From Hymenobacter cavernae (GTDB lineage Bacteria > Bacteroidota > Bacteroidia > Cytophagales > Hymenobacteraceae): 64,000 bases of DNA. Each line of letters begins with the position of its first letter. Within the stretch, counting starts at the first letter, position 1. Below the pieces are notes generated by a model. The model was not told where the DNA came from, made no database searches, and saw nothing but the letters and a program-made list of their open reading frames with translations. A program made the position numbers and the translations under genes. Below, piece by piece: positions 33,672-43,865 of the stretch. The stretch is from assembly GCF_014641455.1 (NCBI RefSeq), contig NZ_BMHT01000002.1, positions 518,605-582,604 on the forward strand. The letters are read 5' to 3'.

Positions 33672-33801
33672 GCGGGAGTAACTAAAGACAGTTGGCGCAA
33701 GTGCGCCGATTTGCAAAGGGCAAAGGTCGGCCTTTTTCACCAGGCGGAGGTGAAGTCTCACGCATCTGGATCGAGTACATTGCCTACTGAAACCATCCCA
33801 C

Positions 33802-33837
33802 AAAAAAGAAGCCCCAGCTAACTAGCTGAAGCTTCAA
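33802..33837 (-). terminator. Intrinsic terminator after the T9SS protein gene
   Basis: On the minus strand, GAAGCTTCAGCT and AGCTGGGGCTTC pair and are followed by TTTTTT. It lies 35 bases after the stop of the large secreted protein gene. Confidence 0.85.
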
Positions 33838-33871
33838 TAGGAGAGAGTTGTAGGAGGAAGGTCGGCTTTTC

Positions 33872-36800
33872 TTATTCTTTTATCAAGCGCTTTGTTAGGT
33901 TCGTGCCGGCACCTTGTACCAGCACCACGTAGGCGCCGCTGGGCAGCGTGTTCAGGGCGAGGGTGTGGAGCTGGCCGCCACCTAGGTGCTGCGCGGTCAG
34001 GACGCGGCCGGTCAGGTCGAGCAGCTTTACGGAGTAGCTGCCAGCGGGCAGCGTGCGCAGATCGAGGGTGGTGCTGGCAGCGGCCGGGTTCGGGTAGAGG
34101 CTGGCTTCTGCTGCGACAGGCTGCGCGAAGGTGACGGTGCGCACCGGCGAGAAGCTTTCAGTGCCATCCATATCTATCTGGCGCAGACGGTAGTAGAGGG
34201 TCTGGGCGAAGCGGGCCGCGCCAGCATCTGCGAAGCCGTAGGTGTGAGCAGTAGTAGTAGAGCCGTGGCCAGCTACGGTGCCGATAGCTACGAACTCCTG
34301 TCCGTTCACCGAGCGCTCGATAACGAAGTGGTCGTTGTTTTTCTCCGAAGCCGTGGCCCAGCTCAGCACCGCATCCGTGGCCTTGGTGCTGACGGTGAAA
34401 GCCGTTAGCTCAACCGGCAGCGGGCCCGTAGACAAGGAAATCTGGCCCGAGAACTCCGAGGTGCCCACGCTACCTAGGGTCGCCGTGGCCGTGATGCGGG
34501 CGCCTGTCACAAACAGGGCGCGGGTAGCCGGAGCGAGGCCGGTCAGCGGAATGCGGAACAGGAAGCGGTTCTGGTTGGTCTCGGCGCCGGGGTACACGCT
34601 GCTTACGCGCTCGGCGTAGCTGCCTACGGTTTTGTCGGTGTCATCGGCGGTGCCTTCGGCGCGGCTGGCGAAGTAGGTCTGGCCTTCCCCGAAGCCCGAG
34701 GCATCTTTCTCAGCGATAAACAGCTCAATATGAGCACCTGCTGTTGCGTAGCCGGTCACCAGCAAGCTGCCATTGTCGAGCGTGGCCTGGGTGAATACCG
34801 GGAAGTTCAGCAGGCTGTTGCCGCCACTGCTGGCTGTCTTGTTGCTGGTGTTGAGCGTCACGTTGGCCGCGTTTCCGGTGTTGCCGTTGTAGGGCGAGTC
34901 GGTGCTGCTGAGCAGGTCAATCCCCAAGCGGGTGTTGCTGTAGGTCGAATTCTGCGAAATCATCACCTTCGTAGCGGTAGCCATCACCAGCACACCCGAG
35001 CCGTTGTTAGCTGTCAGCACGTTGCCGCTGATCGTCTGGTTGGTGCCGCCTGCCCGGATGCCCGAGCCCGCCGGATTCACGTTGCCCGTCGTCGTCACGC
35101 TCACGCCGTTGCTGCTGAGGGTGTTGTAGCTGATAGTGTTGCCACCTAGGTTGCCGTTAGCGTCCAAGCCGTGGCCGTAGTTCAGCGTGATGAGGTTTTC
35201 GGTGATGGTGTTACCAGTGCTGCTGCCTTGCAGCGCCACGCCATTGTACACGAGCCCTTGGCCAGTTACCACGGTTTCGCGCCCGTTGCCCCGGATTTCG
35301 TTGTTGGCGATGAAGTTGTTGTTGGCGCCGTTCAGGCCGCCGCCGTTGGTGGCGTTGCCGCCGTACACCCACACGCCCATGCCGCCATTGAAGCCGATGA
35401 GGTTGTCCTGCACGGTGCTGTTATCCAATCCATTAAGGTTGATGCCCTCGTTGCGGGTGCGGGTCGTGCCGGGGTCGGAGAAGCTGGTAGCCGAGGTGCC
35501 CAGCACGTTGCGCTCCACCAGCAGATTCGTGTAGCTGCCCGAGGTCGGCAGCAGGGCGTAGATGTTCGTCTGGAAGCCCGTCAGGCTCAGGCCGCGAATG
35601 GTCAGGTTGCTGGCGCCGATGGTAATGCCATTCTGGCCGCGGTTGCCTTGCAGCTGTACTTCCGGACCGTTGAGCTGATTCAGCTGGCTGTTGATGGTGC
35701 CTACTATCGTGCCGGCACCTAGGGTTGTGGTGTTGGTGTTGCCGATGTTCGCGGTTTGCGTGCCGCCATCCACCACGGTTAGGGCGGCGTTGGCGCCTTG
35801 CAGCTCCAGCGTAGTAGCCAGATTGATGACCGCCACCTTTTGCCCGTTCTGCGTGATGAGCTTGCTGGCCGGAATCATGAAGATGGACGTTTCAACGCCC
35901 GAGGGCAGAGCCGTAGCCGTGGTATTGAGCGGCGATTGAGTACGGCCGGCTTGCCCCAGCGCGGCTTCTCCACCCAGCGCAGCAGCGTTGATAACAAACT
36001 GACGCAGTGAGCCCTGGCCCGAGTCGTTGGTGTTCACAATCACGTCGAAGTTGAAGCCGAAGTCCACGTTGGTGGCGGGCGTGGCCGTGCTCAGCGTAAT
36101 GCCGACCATCGACTGGGGAGTGTAGCCGGCCGTTTTGGTTTGGAGCTGGCTCAGCGTGGAAGCACTGGCGAAGTTTTTACCGCCGTACGAGTTCGGACCA
36201 GCGTCTTGCTTAGTCGGGTCAGCGCCGCCTACCTGGTTTGCGTTGCCCTTCACGTAGGTTTGGACCGGTAGTAGCGCGCCCGCCGTGCCGGGTCGGCTGC
36301 TGCTCACCTGGGTGTTGGGTACCCGCACGGTGTAGCTGCCCAGCGCTTCGTTGATGAAGCTGTAGAAGCCTTTGCTGTTGGTTTTGGCCGTGTCAACGAG
36401 CACTCCGCTGCTGTTATAAAGCTCCACAATCAGGTTGGGCCGACCAACGCCGTTGCTGGTAGCTAGGTCGCGGCCGTTGCCACCACCATAGTTCACGTCC
36501 TCAAACACGGTTCCCCAGATGGTGGGCGAAAACGTGATGGGGGTGGGCGAAGGCTCGTCGCTCTTGCCCACAAGCGGGAAGAGTGCTCCGTTAGTCGATG
36601 GGTCGGCGTCGAGCAGGTCGCTTGGGGGAACCAAGGTGCCATTGCGCAGCGTGTACCCTAGGTTGGTGCTGCTCGTGTTGCTCGGAGCCAGCGAAATGGT
36701 GGTAGCGTATACCGAGTTGTTCTGCACGGCCGTCGGTACGGCAGCCGGCGAGGCGTAGCGTACGCGGGCGGTGAAGGTGATGGTTACGCTCTGACCTAGG

Positions 36801-37981
36801 TCTAAGGTCGCTTTTCCATCGAGCAGGTTCGTGGCGGTACCGCTGCCGGTATTGATGCCCGTAAAACCTGGGTTCTTGGCCAAAGTGGCTCCACCACTGT
36901 TCTTTACGTTTACCTCACCGATAATCTGCACGCTGGCAGCGCCGGGGAAAGCGGTGCCGGTGGCATTGCTGCCCGTGCCCGTCAGAAACTCGCTCACCTG
37001 CACCATGGGGTCCTTGATGTTGCCCGTGTTCTTCACCTGAATCGTGTAAGGCACATCGAAAGTAGTAGCCGACACGGCCGTGACGGCGCCGGCCGTCATG
37101 AGCACGTCGACGCGCTGATCGGGGTAGATGCAGTTAGCGCCGTCGCTGATCGCGGCAGGATTAATCGAATTGAGCTTCAGGTATTTGCCTGTTTTTACAT
37201 CGACTTGGTAAAAGCCGCCGGAGTTAGCCACATCCGTGTCACCGTTGGAGTACACAAACAAGTTGCCGGCCGGGTCGAAGAAGGCCGTACCCAGCAATTC
37301 ATCGGCATCTACCGTATTGTTGATGATTGTTGTGACGCTGGCGGTACCCGCCGCGAAATCAGGCGTTAGCTTATACACCACCCCAAGCACCTGCACGCCG
37401 TAAAGCTGCTGGTCGGCGGGGTTGAAAGCTAGGTCAAAAAACGAACCTAGGCCACTGTCGGTCCGGCGACCTTGCAGCGTTAGCTGGTTCGAAACGAGCT
37501 GGGCAGTACCGGTTTTCGCCAGGTCGAGGTAGTATAAATAGTTGCTCCTGGAGGTGTTATTGGGTACGCCGCTGTTGGTGCCCTGAGGCGACAAGTAATA
37601 CCGGCCTTGCTTATCAATGGCACCGCCGGCGAACTGGATACGCGGCAGGTCGGTTTCGCCGATGGCCACCGCGCCACTCTGCCCGATCTTATACAGCGTA
37701 AGCGAACCTGGCGAAGTAGTGCCGTCCGGTACGTATTCGACGCCGTACAAATAGCCATCTTGGGCGTTGTAGGCCAGGCAGTTAAGCAGAACACCTGGCT
37801 GCAGGATAGACGTGGTGGTGTAAGGAGTGCTGTTGCGGTTAACCCGGAATAGCTCAGATTTGGTACCCACCTGACGCATCTGGTAGAAGGTGCCGTCGCA
37901 GCTAAATGCCGCGCCTTGGCCGTGGGCTACAAAAGGAAGCGATACAATCAGAAATGCCAGTAATCGTAAAAAGGGCTTCAT
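33872..37981 (-). CDS. Large secreted protein with beta-helix and T9SS sorting domain
   Basis: A 1369-residue protein with a signal peptide ending in FVAHGQ. Residues about 20-290 resemble a DUF6923-like propeller (FYQMRQVGTKSELFRVN, repeated YGV and YLYY units). A DUF11-like and SdrD B-like part follows (WGTVFEDVNYGGGNGRD, FSFINEALGSYTVRVPNT). Residues about 650-1100 are Asn-rich parallel beta-helix repeats (NTISYNTLSSNG, NTITENLITLNYG). PVELTAFTVSTK opens the final stretch, and ASLYPNPAAASTTLDL...GAYVVLVQ is a type A T9SS sorting domain, so the protein is exported to and probably anchored at the surface. A function in adhesion or polysaccharide binding is likely but unproven. Confidence 0.85.
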   Translation of the reverse strand: MKPFLRLLAFLIVSLPFVAHGQGAAFSCDGTFYQMRQVGTKSELFRVNRNSTPYTTTSILQPGVLLNCLAYNAQDGYLYGVEYVPDGTTSPGSLTLYKIGQSGAVAIGETDLPRIQFAGGAIDKQGRYYLSPQGTNSGVPNNTSRSNYLYYLDLAKTGTAQLVSNQLTLQGRRTDSGLGSFFDLAFNPADQQLYGVQVLGVVYKLTPDFAAGTASVTTIINNTVDADELLGTAFFDPAGNLFVYSNGDTDVANSGGFYQVDVKTGKYLKLNSINPAAISDGANCIYPDQRVDVLMTAGAVTAVSATTFDVPYTIQVKNTGNIKDPMVQVSEFLTGTGSNATGTAFPGAASVQIIGEVNVKNSGGATLAKNPGFTGINTGSGTATNLLDGKATLDLGQSVTITFTARVRYASPAAVPTAVQNNSVYATTISLAPSNTSSTNLGYTLRNGTLVPPSDLLDADPSTNGALFPLVGKSDEPSPTPITFSPTIWGTVFEDVNYGGGNGRDLATSNGVGRPNLIVELYNSSGVLVDTAKTNSKGFYSFINEALGSYTVRVPNTQVSSSRPGTAGALLPVQTYVKGNANQVGGADPTKQDAGPNSYGGKNFASASTLSQLQTKTAGYTPQSMVGITLSTATPATNVDFGFNFDVIVNTNDSGQGSLRQFVINAAALGGEAALGQAGRTQSPLNTTATALPSGVETSIFMIPASKLITQNGQKVAVINLATTLELQGANAALTVVDGGTQTANIGNTNTTTLGAGTIVGTINSQLNQLNGPEVQLQGNRGQNGITIGASNLTIRGLSLTGFQTNIYALLPTSGSYTNLLVERNVLGTSATSFSDPGTTRTRNEGINLNGLDNSTVQDNLIGFNGGMGVWVYGGNATNGGGLNGANNNFIANNEIRGNGRETVVTGQGLVYNGVALQGSSTGNTITENLITLNYGHGLDANGNLGGNTISYNTLSSNGVSVTTTGNVNPAGSGIRAGGTNQTISGNVLTANNGSGVLVMATATKVMISQNSTYSNTRLGIDLLSSTDSPYNGNTGNAANVTLNTSNKTASSGGNSLLNFPVFTQATLDNGSLLVTGYATAGAHIELFIAEKDASGFGEGQTYFASRAEGTADDTDKTVGSYAERVSSVYPGAETNQNRFLFRIPLTGLAPATRALFVTGARITATATLGSVGTSEFSGQISLSTGPLPVELTAFTVSTKATDAVLSWATASEKNNDHFVIERSVNGQEFVAIGTVAGHGSTTTAHTYGFADAGAARFAQTLYYRLRQIDMDGTESFSPVRTVTFAQPVAAEASLYPNPAAASTTLDLRTLPAGSYSVKLLDLTGRVLTAQHLGGGQLHTLALNTLPSGAYVVLVQGAGTNLTKRLIKE

Positions 37982-38494
37982 ACAAACGATACTAGGAGGT
38001 GTGCAAACAGGAATAGAAAAGGGAGCGGCAACAGCAGGTCGGAGGCGTAAGCAATCGTGCTACTATAGCAAGCGGCACCAGAGGGCAGAACTTTGAATTT
38101 TAGCAAGAAGGAATTAGCCTGATAGCGATTACATCCTCATTTAACAGTAGCAAAATTATATTTATATATCATAATATCATAATGTATTTGGATTTATTTA
38201 TCATAGCTAGGAAAGACACCGTTTTCGTGGTTAAACATTAAAGTTGGGATAATTGAATAATTCTAATGTGCAGCTGTGTATAATGCTGCTGATATCAAAC
38301 CTAGGTTGCATTGCTTATATTGAGTAATAAGTATATTATCCAGCCTGAAAGCACTAAAATGCTATTCTGGGTAAGTTGGTTGCAGGCTAGAGTTTGTTGT
38401 ACTTATCTGGGTATGCGGCTTTCATACAAAGCACCCAGGCAGCCGCCACAGGACACGAAATAGCCTGGGTAAAAAAGCTCGCTACCTAGCGTGG
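37982..38494. other. AT-rich intergenic region
   Basis: About 510 bases with no supported gene. From roughly 38100 to 38400 the sequence is strongly AT-rich against the surrounding 58-60% GC, and one ACCTAGGT lies at 38300-38307. It must carry the promoter of the large secreted protein gene; I see no clear consensus promoter, RNA gene or operator. Confidence 0.6.
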
Positions 38495-38911
38495 CTAGTG
38501 TTTGGCAAGCCACTGCTGGGCAAACTGTTCTTCCGTAAACGTCTGAATCGAGGTTTGTTCGCGCACCGGCGTGCGAAGGCTAGCTTCCACGATCTGCAAC
38601 CGCCCTTCGATGATGGCCGCGTGGTAAGGCGTTACGAAGTAAGCCAGGCGTCTAGCCTGGTCCGGCAAGGCCAGTGCCAGCTCCGTCCGAAAGTCGATCA
38701 GAACCCACCGAAAATCTTCCTCTGAGGCTAGTCCGCGGGTGCGTAGATCGATCAGCCAATGCCCTGTCTGCACCGTGCGCGCCAGCTCCAAAGCCGCCCG
38801 ATAGCCTTCACGATGCTCCTCCGATGAGACGGTGCGCGTCCAACGCAGGAACAGTACGTGCAGGTCGGCGCGGTAAGTCAGGCGGATATAATCAAGGTCA
38901 AGCGTTTGCAT
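38495..38911 (-). CDS. Small STAS/SEC14-like protein of unknown function
   Basis: A 138-residue protein (MQTLDLDYIRLTYRADL... at the N-terminus). The alternation of strands and helices with a WLIDLRTRG segment is like the STAS/SEC14-like small proteins common in Hymenobacter, usually annotated by fold only. I am not certain of the family. The ATG at 38911 is preferred over a longer frame to 38971. It is a single gene with an AT-rich region on its 3' side. Confidence 0.5.
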   Translation of the reverse strand: MQTLDLDYIRLTYRADLHVLFLRWTRTVSSEEHREGYRAALELARTVQTGHWLIDLRTRGLASEEDFRWVLIDFRTELALALPDQARRLAYFVTPYHAAIIEGRLQIVEASLRTPVREQTSIQTFTEEQFAQQWLAKH

Positions 38912-39037
38912 GGCACTGGTGGAGAGCAACCTAGGTAGGCACCGAGGTATTGGAGCAGGATGCGTAACCATTACACGGCTGAGTTTGCTTCTAACAGCCC
39001 TACGTGTCTTCTGGTTGGGTTAGTTGCTCATCAACGC

Positions 39038-39072
39038 AAAAAAGCCCTGACCAGCTTGGTCAGGGCTTTTTA
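39038..39072. terminator. Bidirectional intrinsic terminator
   Basis: GCCCTGACCA and TGGTCAGGGC pair around GCT, with AAAAAA on the left and TTTTTA on the right. It lies downstream of the M28 peptidase gene (minus strand). Confidence 0.9.
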
Positions 39073-39107
39073 ATAATAGCTACGGCAAAGGGTTTCCTTG
39101 GCGGCTA

Positions 39108-40823
39108 CTACTTGCTGGCTAGGCTCTTTTCGCGGATGGCCTTGAACTCGGAGCCAGGTTTCCACTGCGGAAAGGTGGATTCATTAGCCAGGCGTAGCCC
39201 CACCTGGAACAGTAGACGCGCATCCTGCTCCATGCCGCGCAGATCCCACTTGGGGTTGTACTCGTCGGAGGGCTGGTGGTAGTGCTTGGCTTCGTACTCC
39301 TGGTGCTGCTTCTCCATGAACTCTTTGCCCTTGCTGCGGCTATCGGCGCCGCCGCTAGCGTAGAGGGCCGGCACGCCTACCTTGGCAAAGTTGAAGTGGT
39401 CGGAGCGGTAGTAGTAGCCTTTCTCGGCGTTCTGGTCGGGCAGGATGTAGCGGTCCTGCTCTTTGGCCGCCGCGCGTGCGTAGTCATCCAGCTCCGATTG
39501 GCCGTAGCCAATCACGGTCAGGTCGCGCATGGGGCCGCTGGCGGGCAGGTCGTCCATGTTCAGGTCAGCCACCGTTTTGTTGAGGGGAAACAGCGGATGC
39601 GCGGCGTAGTAAGCCGAGCCCAGCAAACCCTGCTCCTCACCCGTCACGGCCAGAAACACGATGCTGCGCGCCGGAGCCTTTTCCAGCTGCGTATAGGCTT
39701 TGGCAATGCTGAGCAGAGCCGCGCAGCCGCTGGCGTTATCAAGCGCACCATTATAGATAGAGTCGCCCTCCACGGGCTTGCCCACACCTAGGTGGTCCCA
39801 GTGCGCCGAGTAGATAACGTACTCGTTGGGCCGGCTGGCGCCGGGCACTACGGCCACCACGTTCTTGGAGGCGGTGCGCTTCAGCTTGTTTCTCAGGCTG
39901 GTACTCAGGCTCAGGCCCAGCGGGCGCGCCTTGAAGCCGGGCTTGTTGGCGGCGGCATAGGCTTCCTCATAGCTCTGGCCGGCGGCCTCGAAGAGACGCT
40001 TGGTGGCATCCAGCGTCAGCCAGCCTTCCAGCTTGCACTTGCTGGCGCCTTTGTCGGGCGTCTGGGGGCGGAGCTTAGCACCCGAGTAGCTGCTCTGCAC
40101 TACCGACCACGGGTAAGCGGCGGGCTTGGTGTCGTGCACGATCAGCAGACCGGTGGCGCCGTGGCGGGCGGCTTCCTCGTATTTGTAAGTCCAGCGGCCA
40201 TAGTAGGTCATGGCGTTGCCCTTAAAAAACGTGGTATCGGTGCCGGCATTGCCGGGGTCGTTCACTAGTACTACCACGGTCTTGCCCTTCACATCGAGGC
40301 CAGCGTAGTCGTCCCACTTATACTCGGGCGCCACCACACCGTAGCCGGCAAACACCAGCGGCGAGTTCGTGACGGTCACCGAAGGCTTTTCCTGCTCCGT
40401 GAAGGCCACATAATCGGTACTCAGATTCAGGGTAACCGGCCCGCTTTTGCCACCCGTAATCTGCATGGTGGGCGCGGGTATCCCCGTAATTTCCACCAGC
40501 GGCACCTTCTGGAAGTAGCTGCCATCGGGGCCGGGCTTCAGACCTAGCTTTCGGAACTGCTCGGCCAGGTAAGCCGTGGCTTTTTCCTCACCCACCGTAA
40601 AAGGTTTGCGCCCCTTGAACTCATCAGACGCTAATACTTTGATATGCTGGCCAATATCGTTGCCGGTGATGCCATCGTTGGGCGAGGTAATGGTAGTGTC
40701 GGCTGGGGCAGTAGCGGCCGTGCTGCTTTCAGTAGCGGCGGTTTGCTTGGTCTGGCTCTGGCAACCGGCCAGCAGCCCCAGCGCCAGCGCAGAGGCCAGC
40801 AAACGAGAAGAAGGAATGTGCAT
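39108..40823 (-). CDS. M28-family lipoprotein metallopeptidase
   Basis: A 571-residue zinc aminopeptidase. A lipoprotein signal (ASALALGLLAGCQ) starts the protein. A PA domain (VVAPEYKWDDYAGLDVKGKTVVVLVNDPGN) precedes the M28 domain with the metal ligands HWDHLG, GALDNASG (bridging Asp), EEQGLLGS (catalytic Glu), MDDLPASG and SDHFNFAKVGVPALY. It should remove N-terminal residues from peptides outside the inner membrane. The ATG at 40823 is preferred because it starts the signal peptide. A bidirectional terminator lies downstream. Confidence 0.87.
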   Translation of the reverse strand: MHIPSSRLLASALALGLLAGCQSQTKQTAATESSTAATAPADTTITSPNDGITGNDIGQHIKVLASDEFKGRKPFTVGEEKATAYLAEQFRKLGLKPGPDGSYFQKVPLVEITGIPAPTMQITGGKSGPVTLNLSTDYVAFTEQEKPSVTVTNSPLVFAGYGVVAPEYKWDDYAGLDVKGKTVVVLVNDPGNAGTDTTFFKGNAMTYYGRWTYKYEEAARHGATGLLIVHDTKPAAYPWSVVQSSYSGAKLRPQTPDKGASKCKLEGWLTLDATKRLFEAAGQSYEEAYAAANKPGFKARPLGLSLSTSLRNKLKRTASKNVVAVVPGASRPNEYVIYSAHWDHLGVGKPVEGDSIYNGALDNASGCAALLSIAKAYTQLEKAPARSIVFLAVTGEEQGLLGSAYYAAHPLFPLNKTVADLNMDDLPASGPMRDLTVIGYGQSELDDYARAAAKEQDRYILPDQNAEKGYYYRSDHFNFAKVGVPALYASGGADSRSKGKEFMEKQHQEYEAKHYHQPSDEYNPKWDLRGMEQDARLLFQVGLRLANESTFPQWKPGSEFKAIREKSLASK

Positions 40824-40963
40824 GCGCGAGGGCAGGATAGAAAGTGTAAAACGACGACAGACTGCCAAAGTAACCGGAATACGGCTCGCACCCAAATGAG
40901 CTACCACGTGGTATAAATGGAGTGTTTATTGAATGCTTTCTAACTGAGAAAACCCGGCACAAC

Positions 40964-42220
40964 CTAGCTTGCCAGCAGCATCTCGGCCACCTGACGTCCG
41001 GTGGCTATAGCGGCGTTCAGCGAAGGGTAGGAGGCCGAGTCGCCGCAGCGGTAAAGGTCTTCATCCAGCTTAAGGGACTGTTGCACAGGCTGGCCGGCTG
41101 TGTACACAGGCAGGGCATGGTCTATTTGGTAGGTGCGCAGGTGCTGCCATTGGGTGGCTTCCGGGCCAAACCAGGAAACCAATTCCGGCTGCAAACGGGC
41201 CAGCAGCTCCGCTTCACTGAGGCCGTGCGGGCCGTGGGTATTCACGGAAATTAGCGTCCGGTCGGCGGGGGCGTAATCCGGCGCTACGTCGCTGAGGAAA
41301 GCCACATTATGCGCCATTGCCTCAGATGCCGCGTTGAGACGCAGGAGCTGGTCGCCGCGACCGGGTGAGTGGTCGGCGGCAAAATAGGTGCAGGTCGTGC
41401 GCCGCCAGGTCGTAGCCGGCGCGTGGGCCAGCTGCGGCAGAAACGTCCGGGCCGAGTCGCCATCGGTTGCCACAACTACGGCCGAGGCCGCCAGAATCTC
41501 GCCTTCGCGCAGGCGCACCTGCAAGCCTTTCAGTGCCTCTACGGGCGTGTTCAGGCGCACGGTGCCGGTTGGCAGGCGTGCCGCCAGCTGCTCCGGAATC
41601 TGTTGCATACCGAGCGCTGGCACAGCCGCTTCGCCGATTACAAACTGCTGAAAAACAAACTCAAAGAAGTTGCTGGCCGTGCTCAGGTTGCGGTCCAGGT
41701 AAATTCCGCCGAAGAAAGGTCGGAAGAAGTTGTCGATGATGTGCTCGCTCCAGCCGTACTCGCGCAGGAAGGTGAGTGTATCGGTGCTAGGGTGCGCCAG
41801 TAGCTGCTCACTCGTCCGATAGCTTAGGTGCTGGGCAAACTTGGCAATCAGAAACTTATCGGAGAGGCTGCCGATGGGCGAAGCCAGCGCCGAAAACGCG
41901 GCACTTGGTTGGCGCAGTGGGTTTTGCAGGGTGGTTTGGGTGCCATCAGGCAAGCGTGTGACGGCGCCGGAGCGGAAAGTTTTCAGGTTCAGAGCGCCGT
42001 AGTCGAGCAGGCGCTGCACCTCAGGGTAGCGCGTAAGCAAGATCTGGAAGCCCCGGTCGAGGCGAAATCCGTCGGGCGTTACGTCGGTGCGCACGCGGCC
42101 CCCAACAGCATCGGCGGCTTCCAGCACCACCACGGCCCGGCCGGCCCGATGCAGGTAATTGGCGCAGGTCAGGCCGGCCATGCCAGCCCCGATAACGACG
42201 ACAGGATCAGAAGAAATCAT
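40964..42220 (-). CDS. FAD-dependent amine-oxidase-like oxidoreductase
   Basis: A 418-residue flavoprotein with the N-terminal VVVIGAGMAGLTCANYLHRAGRAVVVLEA dinucleotide motif and VGGRVRTD, and a C-terminal CGDSASYPSLNAAIATGRQVAEMLLA. It belongs to the protoporphyrinogen-oxidase/carotenoid-desaturase-like group of flavin amine oxidases; no known desaturase substrate motif is clear. ATG at 42220 preferred to TTG at 42226. Confidence 0.77.
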   Translation of the reverse strand: MISSDPVVVIGAGMAGLTCANYLHRAGRAVVVLEAADAVGGRVRTDVTPDGFRLDRGFQILLTRYPEVQRLLDYGALNLKTFRSGAVTRLPDGTQTTLQNPLRQPSAAFSALASPIGSLSDKFLIAKFAQHLSYRTSEQLLAHPSTDTLTFLREYGWSEHIIDNFFRPFFGGIYLDRNLSTASNFFEFVFQQFVIGEAAVPALGMQQIPEQLAARLPTGTVRLNTPVEALKGLQVRLREGEILAASAVVVATDGDSARTFLPQLAHAPATTWRRTTCTYFAADHSPGRGDQLLRLNAASEAMAHNVAFLSDVAPDYAPADRTLISVNTHGPHGLSEAELLARLQPELVSWFGPEATQWQHLRTYQIDHALPVYTAGQPVQQSLKLDEDLYRCGDSASYPSLNAAIATGRQVAEMLLAS

Positions 42221-42305
42221 AAGCAAATAGAATGAGGGGAATTTAGAATAATGGTAGGCTAGGTTATACTGTAGTAAGCGGCGGTAAGTGGCAGCGCGAG
42301 AGCTA

Positions 42306-43097
42306 TTACTCCTGCTTTGGTGCTGCTACCGGCGGGCAGGGTGGGCCAAGTTTGAAGCTTTCGGCGGTGCTGTAGTCTTCCCAGTCATTCAGCGAGATGC
42401 GCGACTGATCCAGGTAGATTTCGCCGGTGCCAATATCTATTCCGTTGCGAAAATGCCCTTTCGAGTATTTCTCACTTGCTACCAGATCTTTCTTGCCGGT
42501 CAGGCGCTGAAGCCGCCAGCGGCCGTCCGGAATGCCGTTGACTACGGTCCCGCCCCAGCGCATCTCGTCTTCGTCGCGGTACCAAGTACCGTTGCCGGCG
42601 CGCACGAGCTGCTGGCCGGCTTCGTTCCAGAACTGCTGCACCATCGGTTCGCCGCCCGCCCCAAAGCTAAGTACCTGCCTAGGTTTGCCCGACGGATACC
42701 AGTAGGCCCAGTCGCCTACCTGCCGGCCCTCGTGGTAGTGCCCGCGCGCCGCCAGCTCCCCCGTCCGGTGATACAGCTCAAACACGCCTTCCTTCTTGCC
42801 ACCCCGATAAGCACCGCTGAGCGCCAGTAGGTTATTGTGCATCCAGTAGTCGCGCACGAAGCCTTTGAATACGCGCGTGCTATCAAAACGAACATGACGC
42901 CGGATGGCCGCGCAACCAGCCGGCGTGAGCAGGTAAGTGGTTGAGTAGAAGAAGGCAATGCTGTCTTTGCCCGCTATGCGGTAGCAGTCGCGTATGTTAG
43001 CAACTGCGGCAGCAGGGCTAGCTTTTCGTTGTTGTGCCTGCCCTGACGTTGCCCAGCTGATCAATATGAAACCTAGGAGAACAAGGCGGTAGCGCAT
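42306..43097 (-). CDS. Exported MORN-repeat protein
   Basis: A 263-residue protein with a signal peptide (LVLLGFILISWATSGQA) and MORN-type repeats (YRGGKKEGVFELYHRTGELAARGHYHEGRQVGDWAYWYPSGKPRQVLSF and later GTVVNGIPDGRWRLQRL). This layout resembles the YwqK family, often called an antitoxin, but no toxin partner is visible. A short Pro-rich tail ends the protein. Function is unknown. Confidence 0.72.
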   Translation of the reverse strand: MRYRLVLLGFILISWATSGQAQQRKASPAAAVANIRDCYRIAGKDSIAFFYSTTYLLTPAGCAAIRRHVRFDSTRVFKGFVRDYWMHNNLLALSGAYRGGKKEGVFELYHRTGELAARGHYHEGRQVGDWAYWYPSGKPRQVLSFGAGGEPMVQQFWNEAGQQLVRAGNGTWYRDEDEMRWGGTVVNGIPDGRWRLQRLTGKKDLVASEKYSKGHFRNGIDIGTGEIYLDQSRISLNDWEDYSTAESFKLGPPCPPVAAPKQE

Positions 43098-43187
43098 AGG
43101 TAAAGGTTGGTCTATAATTAGTTGGAATCATAACACGGAGCTTTAGAGTAGTGCAATACAGCGCCTGTTCCCAGCTTCGAAAGGAAC

Positions 43188-43865
43188 TTAGAATAGCTTC
43201 GGCCTGGGCTTCATTATTTTGCGTGTTTTCATCGTGTAAAACTCCGCTACGCCGGGGCGGGCCAGCTCGACCTGCCAAGCGCCCATCGCCTGACCTAACC
43301 GGTACCCGGTGGCCTGGTCGTGCGGGTAGCTTTTCTTGATTAAAGCATAATCGGTGGCCGTAATATCGGTGCCGACGGCGCCGTGGCAGCGCAGGCACAG
43401 CGCATCATTCAGCACAATGGGCCGCTGATAGGTGAACAGCTCGGCCGTCGGGCGGGCGACAAGCCGCGCCGTATCTGGCTGAAGCTGAGCTGCCGGCAGG
43501 CTGGCCTGGTGCTCCGGGTTGCGCGGGCGGTTACTCGCGCGCCGCGCCTTCGCTTGCAGAACGTGCGCCAGCGAATCAGTAGAGGCGTAGCTCTCGGGGC
43601 GGCAGTAGGGGAGAGCCGCTGCCACGCCACCTTCCTGCAACCTAGCTTTCAACTGGCGGCGCAATTCCCGGTCGGCGCTGCCCGTGAGCGAGTCGCCGGC
43701 CCAGCGTGTAGACCGGAGCAGGTCGGCCGGCATAATGCGCTTCACTTGCCAGTTCTCTGCCTCTACCGCAATCTTCTTCGTATCGCGCAGGTGCTGAATC
43801 TGATCGGAAGAGCAAGCCGATAAGGTGAGTAGCAGAAGGGTGGTGCAAGCAAGAAGGGGGCGCAT
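43188..43865 (-). CDS. DUF3365 (Tll0287-like) haem lipoprotein
   Basis: A 225-residue lipoprotein (LLLLTLSACS signal). The CLRCHG motif (CxxCH, near residue 158) is a covalent c-type haem site, and RASNRPRNPEHQASLP is the RNPxNxP signature of the DUF3365 family, which has a PAS-like fold and is proposed to sense redox or small molecules. The neighbouring gene is the MORN protein on the same strand. Confidence 0.8.
   Translation of the reverse strand: MRPLLACTTLLLLTLSACSSDQIQHLRDTKKIAVEAENWQVKRIMPADLLRSTRWAGDSLTGSADRELRRQLKARLQEGGVAAALPYCRPESYASTDSLAHVLQAKARRASNRPRNPEHQASLPAAQLQPDTARLVARPTAELFTYQRPIVLNDALCLRCHGAVGTDITATDYALIKKSYPHDQATGYRLGQAMGAWQVELARPGVAEFYTMKTRKIMKPRPKLF

Noticed and set aside
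35171..35722. 183-residue open frame on the plus strand
   Set aside because: Antisense to the beta-helix part of the T9SS protein; low complexity Val/Ala-rich sequence.
38100..38400. AT-rich stretch as a replication origin or horizontally acquired island
   Set aside because: No DnaA-box cluster, mobility gene or dnaA/dnaN neighbour was seen; it may simply be a promoter region.
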